Shown here in pieces: positions 1 to 14,396 of a DNA stretch of 64,000 nt (within the stretch, counting starts at the first letter, position 1; each line of letters begins with the position of its first letter). Location: contig JAPPNE010000084.1 of NCBI GenBank assembly GCA_028818775.1, positions 51,998 to 115,997 of the forward strand, given 5' to 3'. The stretch is from Deltaproteobacteria bacterium (GTDB lineage: Bacteria; Desulfobacterota; Binatia; UBA9968; JAJDTQ01). The notes beneath the pieces were generated by a model. It ran no database searches. It had not been told where the DNA came from and worked only from the letters and a program-made list of their open reading frames with translations. A program made the translations under genes and the position numbers.

Positions 1-694
1 CGATGCCCTTTCGGTGGATCGCGCCGGGCATGAGGCGCGCTCCGAATGTGACGGACGCGAGCAGCAGAAGCTTGGCCTCGGCGTCGCGGCCGCTCACGTC
101 GGCGTCGGGGTCGGCCTCGGCGTAGCCCAGCGCCTGGGCGGAGGCCAGCGCATCCGCGTAGGATCGGCCCCGTTGCGCCATCTCCGTCAGGATGTAGTTG
201 CTGGTGCCGTTCAACAGGCCGTAGACGGCCGCGGGCCGCTCGGCCGCGAGGCTCTGGGTGAGAGGTCCGATGATCGGGATACCGCCGCCGACGCAGGCCT
301 CGAAACGAACCGCCCGGCCGCTCTCCCGGGCCGCGGCCCAGATCTCCGCGCCATGGGCCACGAGCAGCGCCTTGTTGGCGGTGACCACCGGCTTGCCGTG
401 GCGTAGCGCATCGACGACCCAGTCCTTCTGGGCGCGCAGGTCCTCGGCCGCGCCGGCTCCGAGCACCTCCACCACGATGTCGACGTCGGGGTGACCCGTG
501 ACCGCGGCCGGATCGGTCGTGAAAAGCTCCGGCGCCGCCGCGTACCCTGGCTTGCCCTCGGGCCTTCGCGTGAACACCTTGACCACCTCGGCGTCCACTC
601 CGAAACGCGCCAAGTGCCCCTTGGCCACCAGATCGTGAACGGCGCCGCCGACGGTGCCGGCGCCGAGGATGCCGATGCGGACCGGGGACCCCAT
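1..694 (-). CDS. hom: Homoserine dehydrogenase, C-terminus cut by window edge
   Basis: Catalyses NAD(P)-dependent reduction of aspartate semialdehyde to homoserine, the branch point to threonine and methionine, in the cytoplasm. The ATG at 694 opens a frame that stays open to base 1, giving about 231 residues of a protein that is usually 400-440. The Rossmann motif GILGAGTVGG is at the N-terminus. TANKAL, GLLNGTSNYIL and the catalytic-domain stretch GYAEADPDADVSGRDAEAKL follow, all diagnostic of the family. The missing part would hold the end of the catalytic domain and the ACT domain, if present. It lies 9 nt after alaC and is probably cotranscribed with it, an arrangement common in deltaproteobacteria-like genomes. 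Confidence 0.93.
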   Translation of the reverse strand, partial: MGSPVRIGILGAGTVGGAVHDLVAKGHLARFGVDAEVVKVFTRRPEGKPGYAAAPELFTTDPAAVTGHPDVDIVVEVLGAGAAEDLRAQKDWVVDALRHGKPVVTANKALLVAHGAEIWAAARESGRAVRFEACVGGGIPIIGPLTQSLAAERPAAVYGLLNGTSNYILTEMAQRGRSYADALASAQALGYAEADPDADVSGRDAEAKLLLLASVTFGARLMPGAIHRKGI

Positions 695-703
695 GACCTT
701 GCG

Positions 704-1882
704 CTATTCGGGCAGCACGCCCATGGCGTTGCGGATGGTGCGCACCGCCTGTCGGGTACGGTGCTCGTTCTCGATCAGGGCGAAGCGCACATGCTGGTCG
801 CCGTACTGGCCGAAGCCGATGCCCGGGGAGACCGCCACCTTGGCCTCGTTGAGCAGGAACTTGGAGAACTCCACCGAGCCCATGGAACGGTAGGGAGCGG
901 GGATCTCGGCCCACACGAACATGGTGGCCTTGGGCTTGCGGATCATCCAGTTGAGCCGGGCCAGGCCGTCCACAAGCGCGTCGCGCCGGCTCCGGTACTT
1001 CTCGGAGATCTCGTGCACGTCGTCGTCCTGGTGGTTCAGGGCATGGATGGACGCGATCTGAACCGGCTGGAAGATGCCGTAGTCCATGTAGCTCTTGAGC
1101 CGCGCCAGGGCGTGGATCATGGTGGCGTTGCCCACCGCGAAGCCCACGCGCCATCCGGGCATGTTGTAGCTCTTGGACATGGTGAAGAACTCGACGCCCA
1201 CGTCCTTGGCTCCCGCGGCCTGAAGGAAGCTGGGAGGCTCGTACCCGTCGAAGGTCAGGTCCGCGTAGGCCAAGTCGTGAATCACCAGCATCTCGTTGGC
1301 CTTGGCGAACTTCACGATGCGCTCGAAGAACTCCAGGTCCACCACCTCGGTGGTGGGATTGTGGGGGAAGTTCAGGATCAGCAGCTTGGGACGCGGCCAC
1401 GTCTGCTTGATGGCTTCCTCGAGCTGCTCCATGAACCCCTCGCTGGAGACCAGCGGGATGCTGCGCAGGTCGCCACCGGCGATGACCACCGAGTACTGGT
1501 GAATGGGATAGGTGGGACTGGGGCACAGCACCACGTCGCCGGGATCGATCATGGCCAGCACCAGATGCGCCAGCCCTTCCTTGGAGCCGATGGTGACGAT
1601 GGCCTCGTCGTCCGCGTCGATGGAGACGCCGTAGCGTCGCTGGTACCAGTCGGCGATGGCCAGCCGCAGCTTGTAGATGCCGCGCGACACCGAGTAGCGG
1701 TGGTTCTGCGGCTTCTGCACCGCCTCCACCAGCTTTTCGACGATGGGCGCCGGCGTGGCCATGTCCGGGTTGCCCATGCTGAAGTCGACGATGTCCTCTC
1801 CCCTCCTCCGGGCCTCCTGCTTGAGGTCGTTGATGGTGTTGAAGACGTACGGCGGCAGCCTCTTGATTCGGTTGAACTCCAC
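704..1882 (-). CDS. alaC: Alanine aminotransferase, AlaC type (PLP-dependent class I/II)
   Basis: Transfers the amino group between alanine/glutamate and pyruvate/2-oxoglutarate in the cytoplasm. The N-terminus ([12 protein letters not shown]), the DFSMGNPD stretch, [13 protein letters not shown] and the PLP-lysine motif [14 protein letters not shown] match E. coli AlaC closely from memory. The frame is open to an ATG at 1990, but that codon sits on the predicted promoter. I prefer the GTG at 1882, preceded by GAGAGGGAC about 10 nt upstream, giving 392 residues as usual for the family; an ATG at 1918 is an alternative. It is followed closely by hom. LL-diaminopimelate aminotransferase is a related alternative but less similar. 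Confidence 0.88.
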   Translation of the reverse strand: MEFNRIKRLPPYVFNTINDLKQEARRRGEDIVDFSMGNPDMATPAPIVEKLVEAVQKPQNHRYSVSRGIYKLRLAIADWYQRRYGVSIDADDEAIVTIGSKEGLAHLVLAMIDPGDVVLCPSPTYPIHQYSVVIAGGDLRSIPLVSSEGFMEQLEEAIKQTWPRPKLLILNFPHNPTTEVVDLEFFERIVKFAKANEMLVIHDLAYADLTFDGYEPPSFLQAAGAKDVGVEFFTMSKSYNMPGWRVGFAVGNATMIHALARLKSYMDYGIFQPVQIASIHALNHQDDDVHEISEKYRSRRDALVDGLARLNWMIRKPKATMFVWAEIPAPYRSMGSVEFSKFLLNEAKVAVSPGIGFGQYGDQHVRFALIENEHRTRQAVRTIRNAMGVLPE

Positions 1883-1931
1883 TATTGCTGTCCCTCTCGT
1901 CCCTTCCGGCGCGGCCATATAGGGGGTTTCC

Positions 1932-1957
1932 GGACCATCGCGAGGTCCGCATGGTCC
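1932..1957 (-). promoter_or_regulatory. Leader hairpin between the alaC promoter and start codon
   Basis: A 7-bp inverted repeat (GGACCAT / ATGGTCC) with a 12-nt loop lies in the roughly 100-nt predicted 5' leader of alaC-hom. It has no U-tract. It could be a leader structure affecting expression or may be incidental. Confidence 0.3.
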
Positions 1958-1992
1958 TTCATCGGCCGTGAAAACAGCCGGAATAACCATGA

Positions 1993-2021
1993 GTTATAAG
2001 CCATTCCCCCTACCGGCGCAA
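1993..2021 (-). promoter_or_regulatory. Putative sigma-70 promoter for alaC-hom
   Basis: On the minus strand, TTGCGC (2021-2016) and TATAAC (1998-1993) are separated by exactly 17 nt in the recG-alaC gap. The -10 matches the consensus at 5 of 6 bases and the -35 at 3 of 6. Transcription would start near 1986, downstream of the ATG at 1990, which supports an internal alaC start. Confidence 0.45.
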
Positions 2022-2057
2022 CGATTCGGCCGATTGCGGCTCCCGTCGCTGCGCTGC

Positions 2058-4226
2058 TCAATCGGCCCACGCTCCCAATTCCATGGCATTTCCCCAACGG
2101 CGTCGAAGTTCCCGCCGAACGCGCCGGGACACGTCGCTCTCCCGGCGCGGGTTCCGTGTGAGCCAGTCGCGGGCCTCGCGCCGTGCCTCTTGCAGCACCT
2201 CGTGGTCGCGCACGAGATGGGCGGTGCGGAATCCCTGAGATCCCGCCTGGCGGGTGCCAAGGATCTCTCCGGCGCCGCGGAAACGGAGGTCGGCCTCCGC
2301 CACCTCGAATCCGTCCGTATGTCGTTCCAGAACTTCCAGCCGCTGTCGTGCGTCGTCGTCCCGCGCGCCATAGTGGATCAGCACGCAATAGGATTCGTCC
2401 CGGCCCCGGCCGACCCGACCCCGGAGCTGGTGCAACTGCGCCAGCCCGAACCGCTCCGCATGCTCGACCACCATGAGTGTGGCGCCGGGCACGTCGATGC
2501 CCACCTCGATGACGCTGGTGGCCACCAGTACCTGGATCCCTCCTTGCCGGAAGCGGCGCATCACCTGGTCCCGTTCGGCTGCGGGCATCTGGCCGTGAAC
2601 CAGGCCCAGGCGCAGCCCGTGCATGACCGTGCCGGAGAGTTCCCGCGCCATGCGCTCGGCCGCGGCCAGCGGTATCTTGTCGGAATCTTCCACCAGCGGA
2701 TAGACGAGATACGCCTGGCGGCCGTCGGCCACCGCGGCGCGGACCCGTTCGTACACCTGCTGTCGCCGGGCTCCCTGCACCACCACCGTGCGCACCGGCG
2801 TCCGTCCCGGCGGCGGCTCGTCCAGAAGCGACACCTCCAGGTCGCCGGAAAGCACCATGGCGAGACTCCGGGGTATGGGCGTCGCGCTCATCAGGAGCAG
2901 ATCGAGCTCGGGCGCCGCGTCATTCGCGTCATCCCGGGCAGCCAGCCGCGCGAAGGCGGTGCGCTGGGACACGCCGAACCGGTGCTGCTCGTCGACGATG
3001 CCCAGCCCCATGCGCGGCACCCGGACGCCCTCCTGGAACAGGGCATGGGTGCCCACGACGAAGTCCACCGCGCCGCTGCGGATGCGCTGGATGATGTCCT
3101 TCCGGGCGCCCGGACGGAGCGAACCGGAGAGCAGCGCCGCGCGCACGCGGAGTCTTTCGGCATAGGGACGGAGCCTTTCGTGGTGCTGCTCCGCGAGCAG
3201 CTCCGTGGGCGCCAGCAGCAGCGCCTGGCGGCCGTTCTCGATGGTCCGCAGAGCGGCGAGCCACGCGATGACGGTCTTGCCCGAACCGACGTCGCCTTGC
3301 AGCAGGCGGCGCATGGGGCTCGGCGACTCCATGTCCGCGTGGATTTCCCGCAGCACCCGCTCCTGCCCGCCCGTCAGACGGTAAGGCAGGAGGTTCCGCA
3401 TGCGGTCGGTGAGGGAGCCTGCCCGCGCGGGGAAGGAGAAGCCGGGCGTGTCCAGGCGCTGCCGTTGCCGTAGCGCCAAGGCCAGTTGGAAGTAGAAGAA
3501 TTCGTCGAAGGCAAGGGAACGGTGTGCCAGAATGCCGGCTTCGTCCGTGAGCGCCGGGGTGGGCGCCAAGGACGGTCGGTGGAGAGTCTCCAGCGCCTGC
3601 TCCAGGTCAACCAGCTTCTGCCGCAAGGCCACTTCAGACGGCAAGAAGCTGGGCAGGAAACCACCGAAACGCTCCAGCGCTTGCGCTATCCAGCCACGTA
3701 GACTCGACTGCGGCACGTCACCGGGCTTCGCGTATATTGGACGGACCTCCGGTTCGCGCTCGGCGTCGCCTTCGAGCACCTCGAACTCCGGATGGGGCAG
3801 GCTGAGGCGCCCGCCCCGTTCGCCCGCGACCCTTCCGTACACGGAAAGCCGCTGGCCCACGCGCAAAGTGTCGGTGAGGTACCGCGGCGGATTGAACCAG
3901 ACCAGCTCCAGGCTACCGGTGTCGTCGGTCAATGTGCCCGTGAGGATGCGGCGCCGGCCGCGCAACCGTCCGGCCCTGAGACTCGTCAGCCGGCCGACGA
4001 AGGCGCCGCCTTCCCCGGCCACCGCATCGCGGACGGCCGCTGCGCCGCGCCGGTCCTCGTAGCGGAAAGGCAGGTGGTAGAGCAGGTCCTCGATGGTGGC
4101 GAGACCGCGTGCGGCAAGCTGCGCGGCCCGTACCGGGCCGATGCCTTTCAGCACGCTCAGAGGAAGCTGCAGTGCCTCGCGGCAGTCGGCGGGTTTGATG
4201 GGATTGACGCGATACGAAGGAGTCAC
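2058..4226 (-). CDS. recG: ATP-dependent DNA helicase RecG
   Basis: Remodels stalled replication forks and branch-migrates Holliday junctions. At 722 residues it is full length for the family. An N-terminal helix-hairpin stretch (VLKGIGPVRAAQLAARG) leads into the OB-fold wedge domain. The helicase core has Walker A (GDVGSGKT, about residue 310), a DEQH box (IVDEQHRFGV), SATPIPRS, and the RecG-type C-terminus with QLRGRVGRG. The gene lies 45 nt downstream of carB on the same strand and may be read from the upstream unit. No broken motif was seen. Confidence 0.95.
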   Translation of the reverse strand: MTPSYRVNPIKPADCREALQLPLSVLKGIGPVRAAQLAARGLATIEDLLYHLPFRYEDRRGAAAVRDAVAGEGGAFVGRLTSLRAGRLRGRRRILTGTLTDDTGSLELVWFNPPRYLTDTLRVGQRLSVYGRVAGERGGRLSLPHPEFEVLEGDAEREPEVRPIYAKPGDVPQSSLRGWIAQALERFGGFLPSFLPSEVALRQKLVDLEQALETLHRPSLAPTPALTDEAGILAHRSLAFDEFFYFQLALALRQRQRLDTPGFSFPARAGSLTDRMRNLLPYRLTGGQERVLREIHADMESPSPMRRLLQGDVGSGKTVIAWLAALRTIENGRQALLLAPTELLAEQHHERLRPYAERLRVRAALLSGSLRPGARKDIIQRIRSGAVDFVVGTHALFQEGVRVPRMGLGIVDEQHRFGVSQRTAFARLAARDDANDAAPELDLLLMSATPIPRSLAMVLSGDLEVSLLDEPPPGRTPVRTVVVQGARRQQVYERVRAAVADGRQAYLVYPLVEDSDKIPLAAAERMARELSGTVMHGLRLGLVHGQMPAAERDQVMRRFRQGGIQVLVATSVIEVGIDVPGATLMVVEHAERFGLAQLHQLRGRVGRGRDESYCVLIHYGARDDDARQRLEVLERHTDGFEVAEADLRFRGAGEILGTRQAGSQGFRTAHLVRDHEVLQEARREARDWLTRNPRRESDVSRRVRRELRRRWGNAMELGAWAD

Positions 4227-4271
4227 GGCCGCGAGCTATCGGTTTTCGTATCCGGGTGGAGGCACGTTTGG

Positions 4272-7535
<3,264 letters not shown>

Positions 7536-7536
7536 C

Positions 7537-8649
<1,113 letters not shown>

Positions 8650-8674
8650 GTTGCGAACAAAACCGGGTGAAATG

Positions 8675-9352
8675 TCAGTAGATGAGCATGCCGATGCGCC
8701 ACCAGCGCAACCGCTCCCCCCAGCCCTTCTCGTCATCCGAGTCCCAGGACCAGTACTTGACGAAGGCCCGGCCGCGCACGTCGTCGATGGGCACGAAGCC
8801 CCAGAAGCGGCTGTCGAAGCTTCGGTCCCGGTTGTCGCCCATGACGAACACGTGGCCTTCCGGCACCTTGACGGGACCGAGGTTGTCACGCAGATGACCC
8901 GCGCCCAGGGTCATGCCCTGGTCCTCGAAGTGGGCGTGCGGATCCTTCACCGGCTCCCCGTTGATGAAGACCTTCTTGTCCCGGATCAGGACCTCGTCGC
9001 CGGGCACCCCCACCACCCGCTTGATGAAGTCCTTGCAGCGGTCCTGCGGGTAGATGAAGACGACCACGTCGCCGCGTTCCGGCGCGTCCCAGTTGACGGC
9101 GTGGGAACCTCGTGCCATATCGACGCACCCGGCAAAAGGCAGCCAGTTCAAGTCCGGAAGCCGGATGCCGTAGGACAGCTTGTTGACCAGGATATGGTCG
9201 CCGATGACCAGCGTGGGGATCATGGAACCCGAAGGGATCTTGAACGCCTGCACCACGAACGCGCGCAGGAACAGCGCCGCGATCAGGGCGATGACGATGG
9301 CTTCCGTGTACTCTCGGAACACGGATTTCCGACGCTTTGAGAATCTGGCCAC
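8675..9352 (-). CDS. lepB: Signal peptidase I
   Basis: Membrane-bound serine protease that removes Sec and Tat signal peptides at the outer face of the inner membrane. At 225 residues it has one N-terminal membrane segment (about residues 17-34), the catalytic Ser in SGSMIPTL, the general-base Lys in [13 protein letters not shown], and box E as [14 protein letters not shown], where Arg replaces the usual Asn after GDNRD. It lies between lepA and carA on the same strand. The lepA-lepB pairing is widespread and supports the call. Confidence 0.95.
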   Translation of the reverse strand: MARFSKRRKSVFREYTEAIVIALIAALFLRAFVVQAFKIPSGSMIPTLVIGDHILVNKLSYGIRLPDLNWLPFAGCVDMARGSHAVNWDAPERGDVVVFIYPQDRCKDFIKRVVGVPGDEVLIRDKKVFINGEPVKDPHAHFEDQGMTLGAGHLRDNLGPVKVPEGHVFVMGDNRDRSFDSRFWGFVPIDDVRGRAFVKYWSWDSDDEKGWGERLRWWRIGMLIY

Positions 9353-9435
9353 TCGGGGGTCCTTGATGTCTTTCCGGTTTGGGATGGGTCTAGCGAACCG
9401 CTCCTGAATTTAACAGCTTAACCCGCAACTTTGAA

Positions 9436-11229
9436 TCAAACCTTGAGGGCGGCGAGGAACGCCTCCTGCGGGATCTCCACCCGCCCCACCGACTTCATGC
9501 GCTTCTTGCCTTCCTTCTGCCGTTCCAGGAGCTTGCGCTTGCGCGTGATGTCGCCGCCGTAGCACTTGGCGGTGACGTTCTTGCGCAGCGCCTTCACCGA
9601 CTCCCGTGCGATGACGCGGCTGCCGATAGCCGCCTGGATCACCACCTCGAAGAGCTGGCGCGGGATCAGCTCGCGCATGCGCTGGACCATGTCGCGACCG
9701 CGCACGTAGGCCTTGTCGCGGTGCACGATCAGCGACATGGCGTCCACGAGGTCGCCGTTGATGCGCACGTCCAGCTTCACCAGCTTGGACGCCCGCATGC
9801 CGGCCATCTCGTAGTCCATGGAGGCGTAGCCCCGGCTCAGGGACTTGAGGCGGTCGTAGAAGTCATACACGATCTCGTTCAGCGGCAGCTCGTAGGTGAC
9901 CATGGCGCGGTTGAGGCCCGCGTAGCGCAACTCCTGCTGGACGCCGCGCTTTTCCTCGCACAGCTTCAGGACCGCTCCGAGGTAGTTCTGCGGCAGATGG
10001 ATGGTGGCCCGGATGAAGGGCTCCTCGATGGTCTCGATGTCGGCCTCGTTGGGAAAGGCCACCGGGTTGTCGATGGCCAGCACCTCCCCGCCGTGCGTGG
10101 TCACCTGGTAGACCACCGTGGGGGCGGTGGTGATGAGGGAGAGGTCGAACTCCCGCTCCACCCGTTCGTGTACGATGTCGAGATGCAACAGGCCGAGGAA
10201 GCCGCAGCGAAAGCCGAATCCCAGGGCTTGGGAGGTCTCCGGCTCGTAGGTGAAGGAAGAATCGTTCAGACTGAGCTTCTCCAAGGCGGTCCTTAGGGCC
10301 TGGTACTGTCCGGAGTCGGTGGGGTAGAGCCCGCTGAACACCATGGGCTTGAGCGGCCGGAAACCCTCCAGGGGTTCGCCGGCGGAGCCCTTGTGGCTGG
10401 TGACGGTGTCGCCGATGCGCGCCTCGCGGATGTTCTTGATGGAGGCCATGAGGAAGCCCACCTCGCCTGGGCCGAGACTCTCCACCTCCACCGGACCCGG
10501 CGCGAAGACCCCCAGGCGGTTCACCTCGAAAACGCCGCCCGTGGACATGAGGCGGATGGAATCGCCGGTGCTCACCCTCCCGTCAAACACGCGCAGCAGG
10601 ATCACCGCGCCGTGGTACGGATCGAACCAACTGTCGAAGATCAGGCCGCGCAACGGCGCCTGCTCCACGCCTTGGGGGGGCGGGAAATTGGCGACGATGC
10701 CTTCCAGCACCTCCTCCGTACCCAAACCTTGCTTGGCGCTGGCAAGAATCGCCTGCGAGCTGTCCAGCCCGATGATGTCCTCGATCTCGCCCTTGACCCG
10801 CTCCGGGTCCGCGCTCGGCAGGTCGATCTTGTTGATGACCGGGAAGACCTGGAGGTCGTGGTCCAGCGCCAGGTAGACGTTGGCCACGGTCTGGGCCTCG
10901 ACTCCCTGGGCGGCATCCACCACCAGGATGGCTCCCTCGCAGGCCGCCAGGCTCCGGGAAACCTCGTAGGTGAAGTCCACGTGGCCGGGGGTGTCGATGA
11001 GGTTGAGGACGTAGTCCTCGCCGCTCCGGGAGCGGTACTCGAGGCGCACCGGGCTCGCCTTGATGGTGATGCCGCGCTCGCGCTCCAGCTCCATCTTGTC
11101 GAGGAACTGGTCGGTCTTCTCGCGCTCGCTCAAGGCGCCGGTGTGCTCCAGCAGCCGATCCGCGAGCGTGGACTTGCCGTGGTCGATGTGGGCGATGATG
11201 CAGAAGTTGCGTATGCGGCTGCTATCCAC
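9436..11229 (-). CDS. lepA: Elongation factor 4 (back-translocating GTPase LepA)
   Basis: Ribosome-associated GTPase of the translation-factor family, at the normal length of 597 residues. G1 is [17 protein letters not shown]3 is DTPGHVDF and G4 is NKIDLP. The C-terminal LepA-specific domain ends with the basic [22 protein letters not shown] stretch near residue 560. The start overlaps the 3' end of ugd by 8 nt, so the two are in one transcript. No anomalies were noted. Confidence 0.97.
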   Translation of the reverse strand: MDSSRIRNFCIIAHIDHGKSTLADRLLEHTGALSEREKTDQFLDKMELERERGITIKASPVRLEYRSRSGEDYVLNLIDTPGHVDFTYEVSRSLAACEGAILVVDAAQGVEAQTVANVYLALDHDLQVFPVINKIDLPSADPERVKGEIEDIIGLDSSQAILASAKQGLGTEEVLEGIVANFPPPQGVEQAPLRGLIFDSWFDPYHGAVILLRVFDGRVSTGDSIRLMSTGGVFEVNRLGVFAPGPVEVESLGPGEVGFLMASIKNIREARIGDTVTSHKGSAGEPLEGFRPLKPMVFSGLYPTDSGQYQALRTALEKLSLNDSSFTYEPETSQALGFGFRCGFLGLLHLDIVHERVEREFDLSLITTAPTVVYQVTTHGGEVLAIDNPVAFPNEADIETIEEPFIRATIHLPQNYLGAVLKLCEEKRGVQQELRYAGLNRAMVTYELPLNEIVYDFYDRLKSLSRGYASMDYEMAGMRASKLVKLDVRINGDLVDAMSLIVHRDKAYVRGRDMVQRMRELIPRQLFEVVIQAAIGSRVIARESVKALRKNVTAKCYGGDITRKRKLLERQKEGKKRMKSVGRVEIPQEAFLAALKV

Positions 11230-12526
11230 GGCCCCGTCCTATGGAGTAGTAGGTGAAGCCGTGCCGCCGCATCACGGCGGGGTCGTAGAGGTTGCGCCCG
11301 TCGAACAGCACGGGTTGGCGCAGCAGCGTCTTCAGGCGCGGGAAGTCGGGACTGCGGAACTCGTTCCATTCCGTCAGCACGAGCACGGCGTCGGCGCCGG
11401 CGGCCGCCTCGTAGTTGTTCTCACCGTAGGCGATGCGGTCGCCGTAGCGCTTGCGCGCCTCGGGCATGGCCTCGGGATCGAAGGCGCGCACGCCCGCGCC
11501 CGCGTCCAGCAGTCCGTCGATGACGCGGATGGAGGGAGCTTCGCGCATGTCGTCGGTGCGCGCCTTGAAGGCCAGACCCCACACCGCCAGCGTGCGATCC
11601 GCCAACGTGCCGTCGAAGTGCTCTGTCACCTTGTCCAGCAGGAGGCCCTTCTGGGTCTCGTTGACCAGGTCCACCGCCCGCAGGAGCGGCATCTCAAGCT
11701 CCTCGCCGCCCATGGCGATCATCGCGCGGATGTCCTTGGGCAGGCAGGAGCCGCCGAAGCCGATGCCGGGATAGATGAAGTGCGGGCCGATGCGGTGGTC
11801 GAGTCCGACGATGCGCCGCACCTGCTCGATGTCCGCGCCCTCCTTCTCGCACAGGCGCGCGGTCTCGTTGATGAAGGAGATCTTGGTGGCGAGGATGGCG
11901 TTGGCGGCGTACTTGCTCATCTCGGCGCTGCGCGAGTCCGTGCGGATGATGGGCTTGCCGGTGCGCACGAAGGGCTCGTAGAGCCGGCTGAGCAACTCCA
12001 AGGAGGCGGCGTCCTCGCCGCCCAGCACCACCCGGTCGGGCTTCATGAAGTCTTCCACCGCGGCGCCTTCCTTGAGGAACTCCGGGTTCGACACCACCGC
12101 CGCGGGATGTCCCGTGCGCGCTTCGATGATCTCCCGCACGCGTGCCGCCGTGCCCACGGGAACCGTGCTCTTGGTCACCACGATCTTGGCGCCGTTCATG
12201 GCCTCGGCGATGCTCTCGGCCACCGCGAACACCTGGCTCAGGTCCGCGCCCCCAGCGGACACCTGAGGGGTGCCCACCGCGATGAAGATGGTTTCCGCGC
12301 GCCGGACGGCCTCGGCCAGATCGGTGGAAAAGGAGAGACGGCCCTCCCGCGTGTTGCGTTGGATCAACTCCTCCAGCCCCAGCTCGTAAAACGGCACCCG
12401 CCCCTGCTTGAGCTGCGCGATCTTGGCCTCGTCGATGTCCACGCAGACCACGTCGTTCCCGGTCTCGGCGAAGCAGCTTCCCGTGACCAGTCCGACGTAG
12501 CCCGTACCGATCATTGCGATGTTCAT
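11222..12526 (-). CDS. ugd: UDP-glucose 6-dehydrogenase
   Basis: Oxidises UDP-glucose to UDP-glucuronate with two NAD+, feeding envelope polysaccharide synthesis. At 434 residues it has an N-terminal Rossmann motif ([17 protein letters not shown]), the catalytic cysteine motif [14 protein letters not shown] near residue 260, and a C-terminal UDP-binding domain ending in FDGRNLYDP. It is 19 nt downstream of the PfkB kinase gene and overlaps lepA by 8 nt. A UDP-N-acetylmannosamine dehydrogenase is a less likely alternative, since GGSCLPKD and the overall length fit Ugd best. Confidence 0.93.
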   Translation of the reverse strand: MNIAMIGTGYVGLVTGSCFAETGNDVVCVDIDEAKIAQLKQGRVPFYELGLEELIQRNTREGRLSFSTDLAEAVRRAETIFIAVGTPQVSAGGADLSQVFAVAESIAEAMNGAKIVVTKSTVPVGTAARVREIIEARTGHPAAVVSNPEFLKEGAAVEDFMKPDRVVLGGEDAASLELLSRLYEPFVRTGKPIIRTDSRSAEMSKYAANAILATKISFINETARLCEKEGADIEQVRRIVGLDHRIGPHFIYPGIGFGGSCLPKDIRAMIAMGGEELEMPLLRAVDLVNETQKGLLLDKVTEHFDGTLADRTLAVWGLAFKARTDDMREAPSIRVIDGLLDAGAGVRAFDPEAMPEARKRYGDRIAYGENNYEAAAGADAVLVLTEWNEFRSPDFPRLKTLLRQPVLFDGRNLYDPAVMRRHGFTYYSIGRGRG

Positions 12527-12545
12527 GCGATCCCGATCGGCATCT

Positions 12546-13457
12546 CTAGTGAAAGCGGGTCAAGTCCACGAAACGCCGGAAACGCTCGTCGATCTCCGTG
12601 CGGTCCAGGGCGATCAGCCGCCGGGGACCGAAATCCTCCACCGTGAAGGAGGCGGTGACGTTGCCGTACACGATGGCCCGGCGCAACGCGTCCTCGCCCC
12701 CGGCGTCGGCCGCGGCCAGGCACCCCATGAAGCCGCCGGCGAAGGAATCGCCCGCGCCGGTGGGGTCCAGCACCTCTTCCAGCGGATAGGCCGGCACCAC
12801 GAAGGTCGCCGCGTCGGAGAACTGGAACACGCCGTACTCGCCGCGCTTGATGAGCACCGCCCGCGGCCCCATCTTGAGAATGGCGCGGGCGGCGCGCACG
12901 ATGTTGTGCTGCCCGCTGAGCATGCGCGCCTCGGAGTCGTTGATCACCACGGTCTCGACCCGCTCCAGGACCTTGCGCAGCTCCTCCGGCGTCTCGTGGA
13001 TCCAGTGGTCCATGGTGTCCAGGGCCACCAGCCGGGGCTGCTTCAACCGGGACAGCACCTCCAACTGCGCCGACGGGTGCATGTTGCCAAGAAAGGCGTA
13101 CTCCGTGTCCTCGTAACCCGCGGGGAGCCGCGGGACGAATTCCTCCAGCACGTTGAGTTGGACCTCCAGGGTGTCGCGCACGTTGAGGTCCTCGTGGTAG
13201 CGCCCGTGCCAGTAGAAGGTCTTGCCCGGAGCGCGCTGCAACCCCTCCAGGTCCACCCCGCTGCGCGACAGCGCGGTCAGGTGCTCGTCCGGGAAGTCCT
13301 CGCCCACCACGCCGACGATCCGCGCCGGCGCGAAAAAGGCGGCGGCCAGGGCGAAATAGGCCGCGGAGCCCCCCAGGACCCGGTCGGCACGGCCGTGCGG
13401 GGTTTCGATGGAATCGAAGGCCATGGAGCCCACCACCAGAACGTTCATGGTCGTCAT
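12546..13457 (-). CDS. PfkB-family sugar/nucleoside kinase
   Basis: A 303-residue ribokinase-fold kinase. The PfkB signature DPTGAGDSFAGGFMG, with its catalytic Asp and anion hole, is near residue 225, and the N-terminal substrate half contains VLGGSAAYFALAAAFF. Adenosine- and ribokinase-like members of this fold cannot be separated by eye. It lies 10 nt downstream of the methylthioadenosine phosphorylase gene, which suggests a purine-nucleoside or methylthioribose-related substrate, but that is inference. The ATG at 13457 is used; MNVLVVGSMAFD, three codons later, is equally plausible. Confidence 0.85.
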   Translation of the reverse strand: MTTMNVLVVGSMAFDSIETPHGRADRVLGGSAAYFALAAAFFAPARIVGVVGEDFPDEHLTALSRSGVDLEGLQRAPGKTFYWHGRYHEDLNVRDTLEVQLNVLEEFVPRLPAGYEDTEYAFLGNMHPSAQLEVLSRLKQPRLVALDTMDHWIHETPEELRKVLERVETVVINDSEARMLSGQHNIVRAARAILKMGPRAVLIKRGEYGVFQFSDAATFVVPAYPLEEVLDPTGAGDSFAGGFMGCLAAADAGGEDALRRAIVYGNVTASFTVEDFGPRRLIALDRTEIDERFRRFVDLTRFH

Positions 13458-13467
13458 CCTCGGATGT

Positions 13468-14331
13468 TCAGAGATACTTGTCCACCAACGGCCCCAGCCT
13501 CTTCCGGGCTTCGTCCGGGATCACCGAGCGGTCCGTGACGATGGCCATGGCCAGGGCCGTGGCGCACGGGCAGGCGCGCTCGGGCGACAGACGCTCCGCC
13601 GTGCCCCGGACGATACGCTTCGCCACGTCCGCGTTGCGCTGCAGCACCGCGATGACCTCCTCGATATCCACGTCGCCGGCGGCCTCGTTCCAGCAGTCGT
13701 AGTCCGTCGACATGGCCATGGTCGCGAAGCAGATCTCCGCTTCCCGCGCCAGCTTGGCTTCCTGCAGATTGGTCATGCCGATGACATCCGCGCCCCAGCT
13801 CCGGTGAAGCGCCGACTCCGCCCGGGTGGAGAACTGCGGCCCTTCCATGCACACATAAGTGCCGCGTCCGTGCACCCGGATGTCCTCGCCGGCCGCCGCG
13901 TCCGCCACCGTGCCGCGCAGTTCGTTGCAGAACGGGTCCGCGAACTGCACATGGGCCACGATGCCGTCACCGAAGAACGTGCTCGGGCGCCGGTAGGTGC
14001 GGTCGATGAACTGGTCCGGCAGCACCATGTGGCCCGGCTCGATCTCCTCCTTGAGGCTGCCCACCGCGCTTACGGAGAGGATGCGCGTCACTCCCAGCTT
14101 CTTCATGCCGAAGATGTTGGCGCGGTTGTTGACCTCGGTGGGCAGGAGCCGGTGCCCCTTGCCGTGACGCGGCAGAAAGACCAGGTCCACCCCGCCCAGG
14201 GAGCCGGTGACGAAGGAAGCGGAGGGCGCGCCAAACGGGGTCTCCAACTCCACCTCGCGCACCCCGCTCAGTCCCTCCATCTCGTAGAGGCCGGTGCCGC
14301 CGATGACGCCCATCTTGGTCTCGTGTTCCAT
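13468..14331 (-). CDS. mtnP: S-methyl-5'-thioadenosine phosphorylase
   Basis: Phosphorolyses methylthioadenosine to adenine and methylthioribose-1-phosphate in methionine salvage. At 287 residues it belongs to the PNP/MTAP family: GVIGGTGLYEMEGL at the N-terminus, NRANIFGMKKLGVTRIL, the substrate motif YVCMEGPQFSTRAES, and MSTDYDCW, whose Asp marks 6-aminopurine (MTA) specificity as opposed to 6-oxopurine PNPs. It is followed by a PfkB kinase on the same transcript. Other salvage enzymes are not in the window. Confidence 0.92.
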   Translation of the reverse strand: MEHETKMGVIGGTGLYEMEGLSGVREVELETPFGAPSASFVTGSLGGVDLVFLPRHGKGHRLLPTEVNNRANIFGMKKLGVTRILSVSAVGSLKEEIEPGHMVLPDQFIDRTYRRPSTFFGDGIVAHVQFADPFCNELRGTVADAAAGEDIRVHGRGTYVCMEGPQFSTRAESALHRSWGADVIGMTNLQEAKLAREAEICFATMAMSTDYDCWNEAAGDVDIEEVIAVLQRNADVAKRIVRGTAERLSPERACPCATALAMAIVTDRSVIPDEARKRLGPLVDKYL

Positions 14332-14396
14332 TTCCTCGTCCCGCCTTCTGGGTGTCCCGTGTCACGCCGGGCCGCTTGGGCACCCGCGATCTGCCG

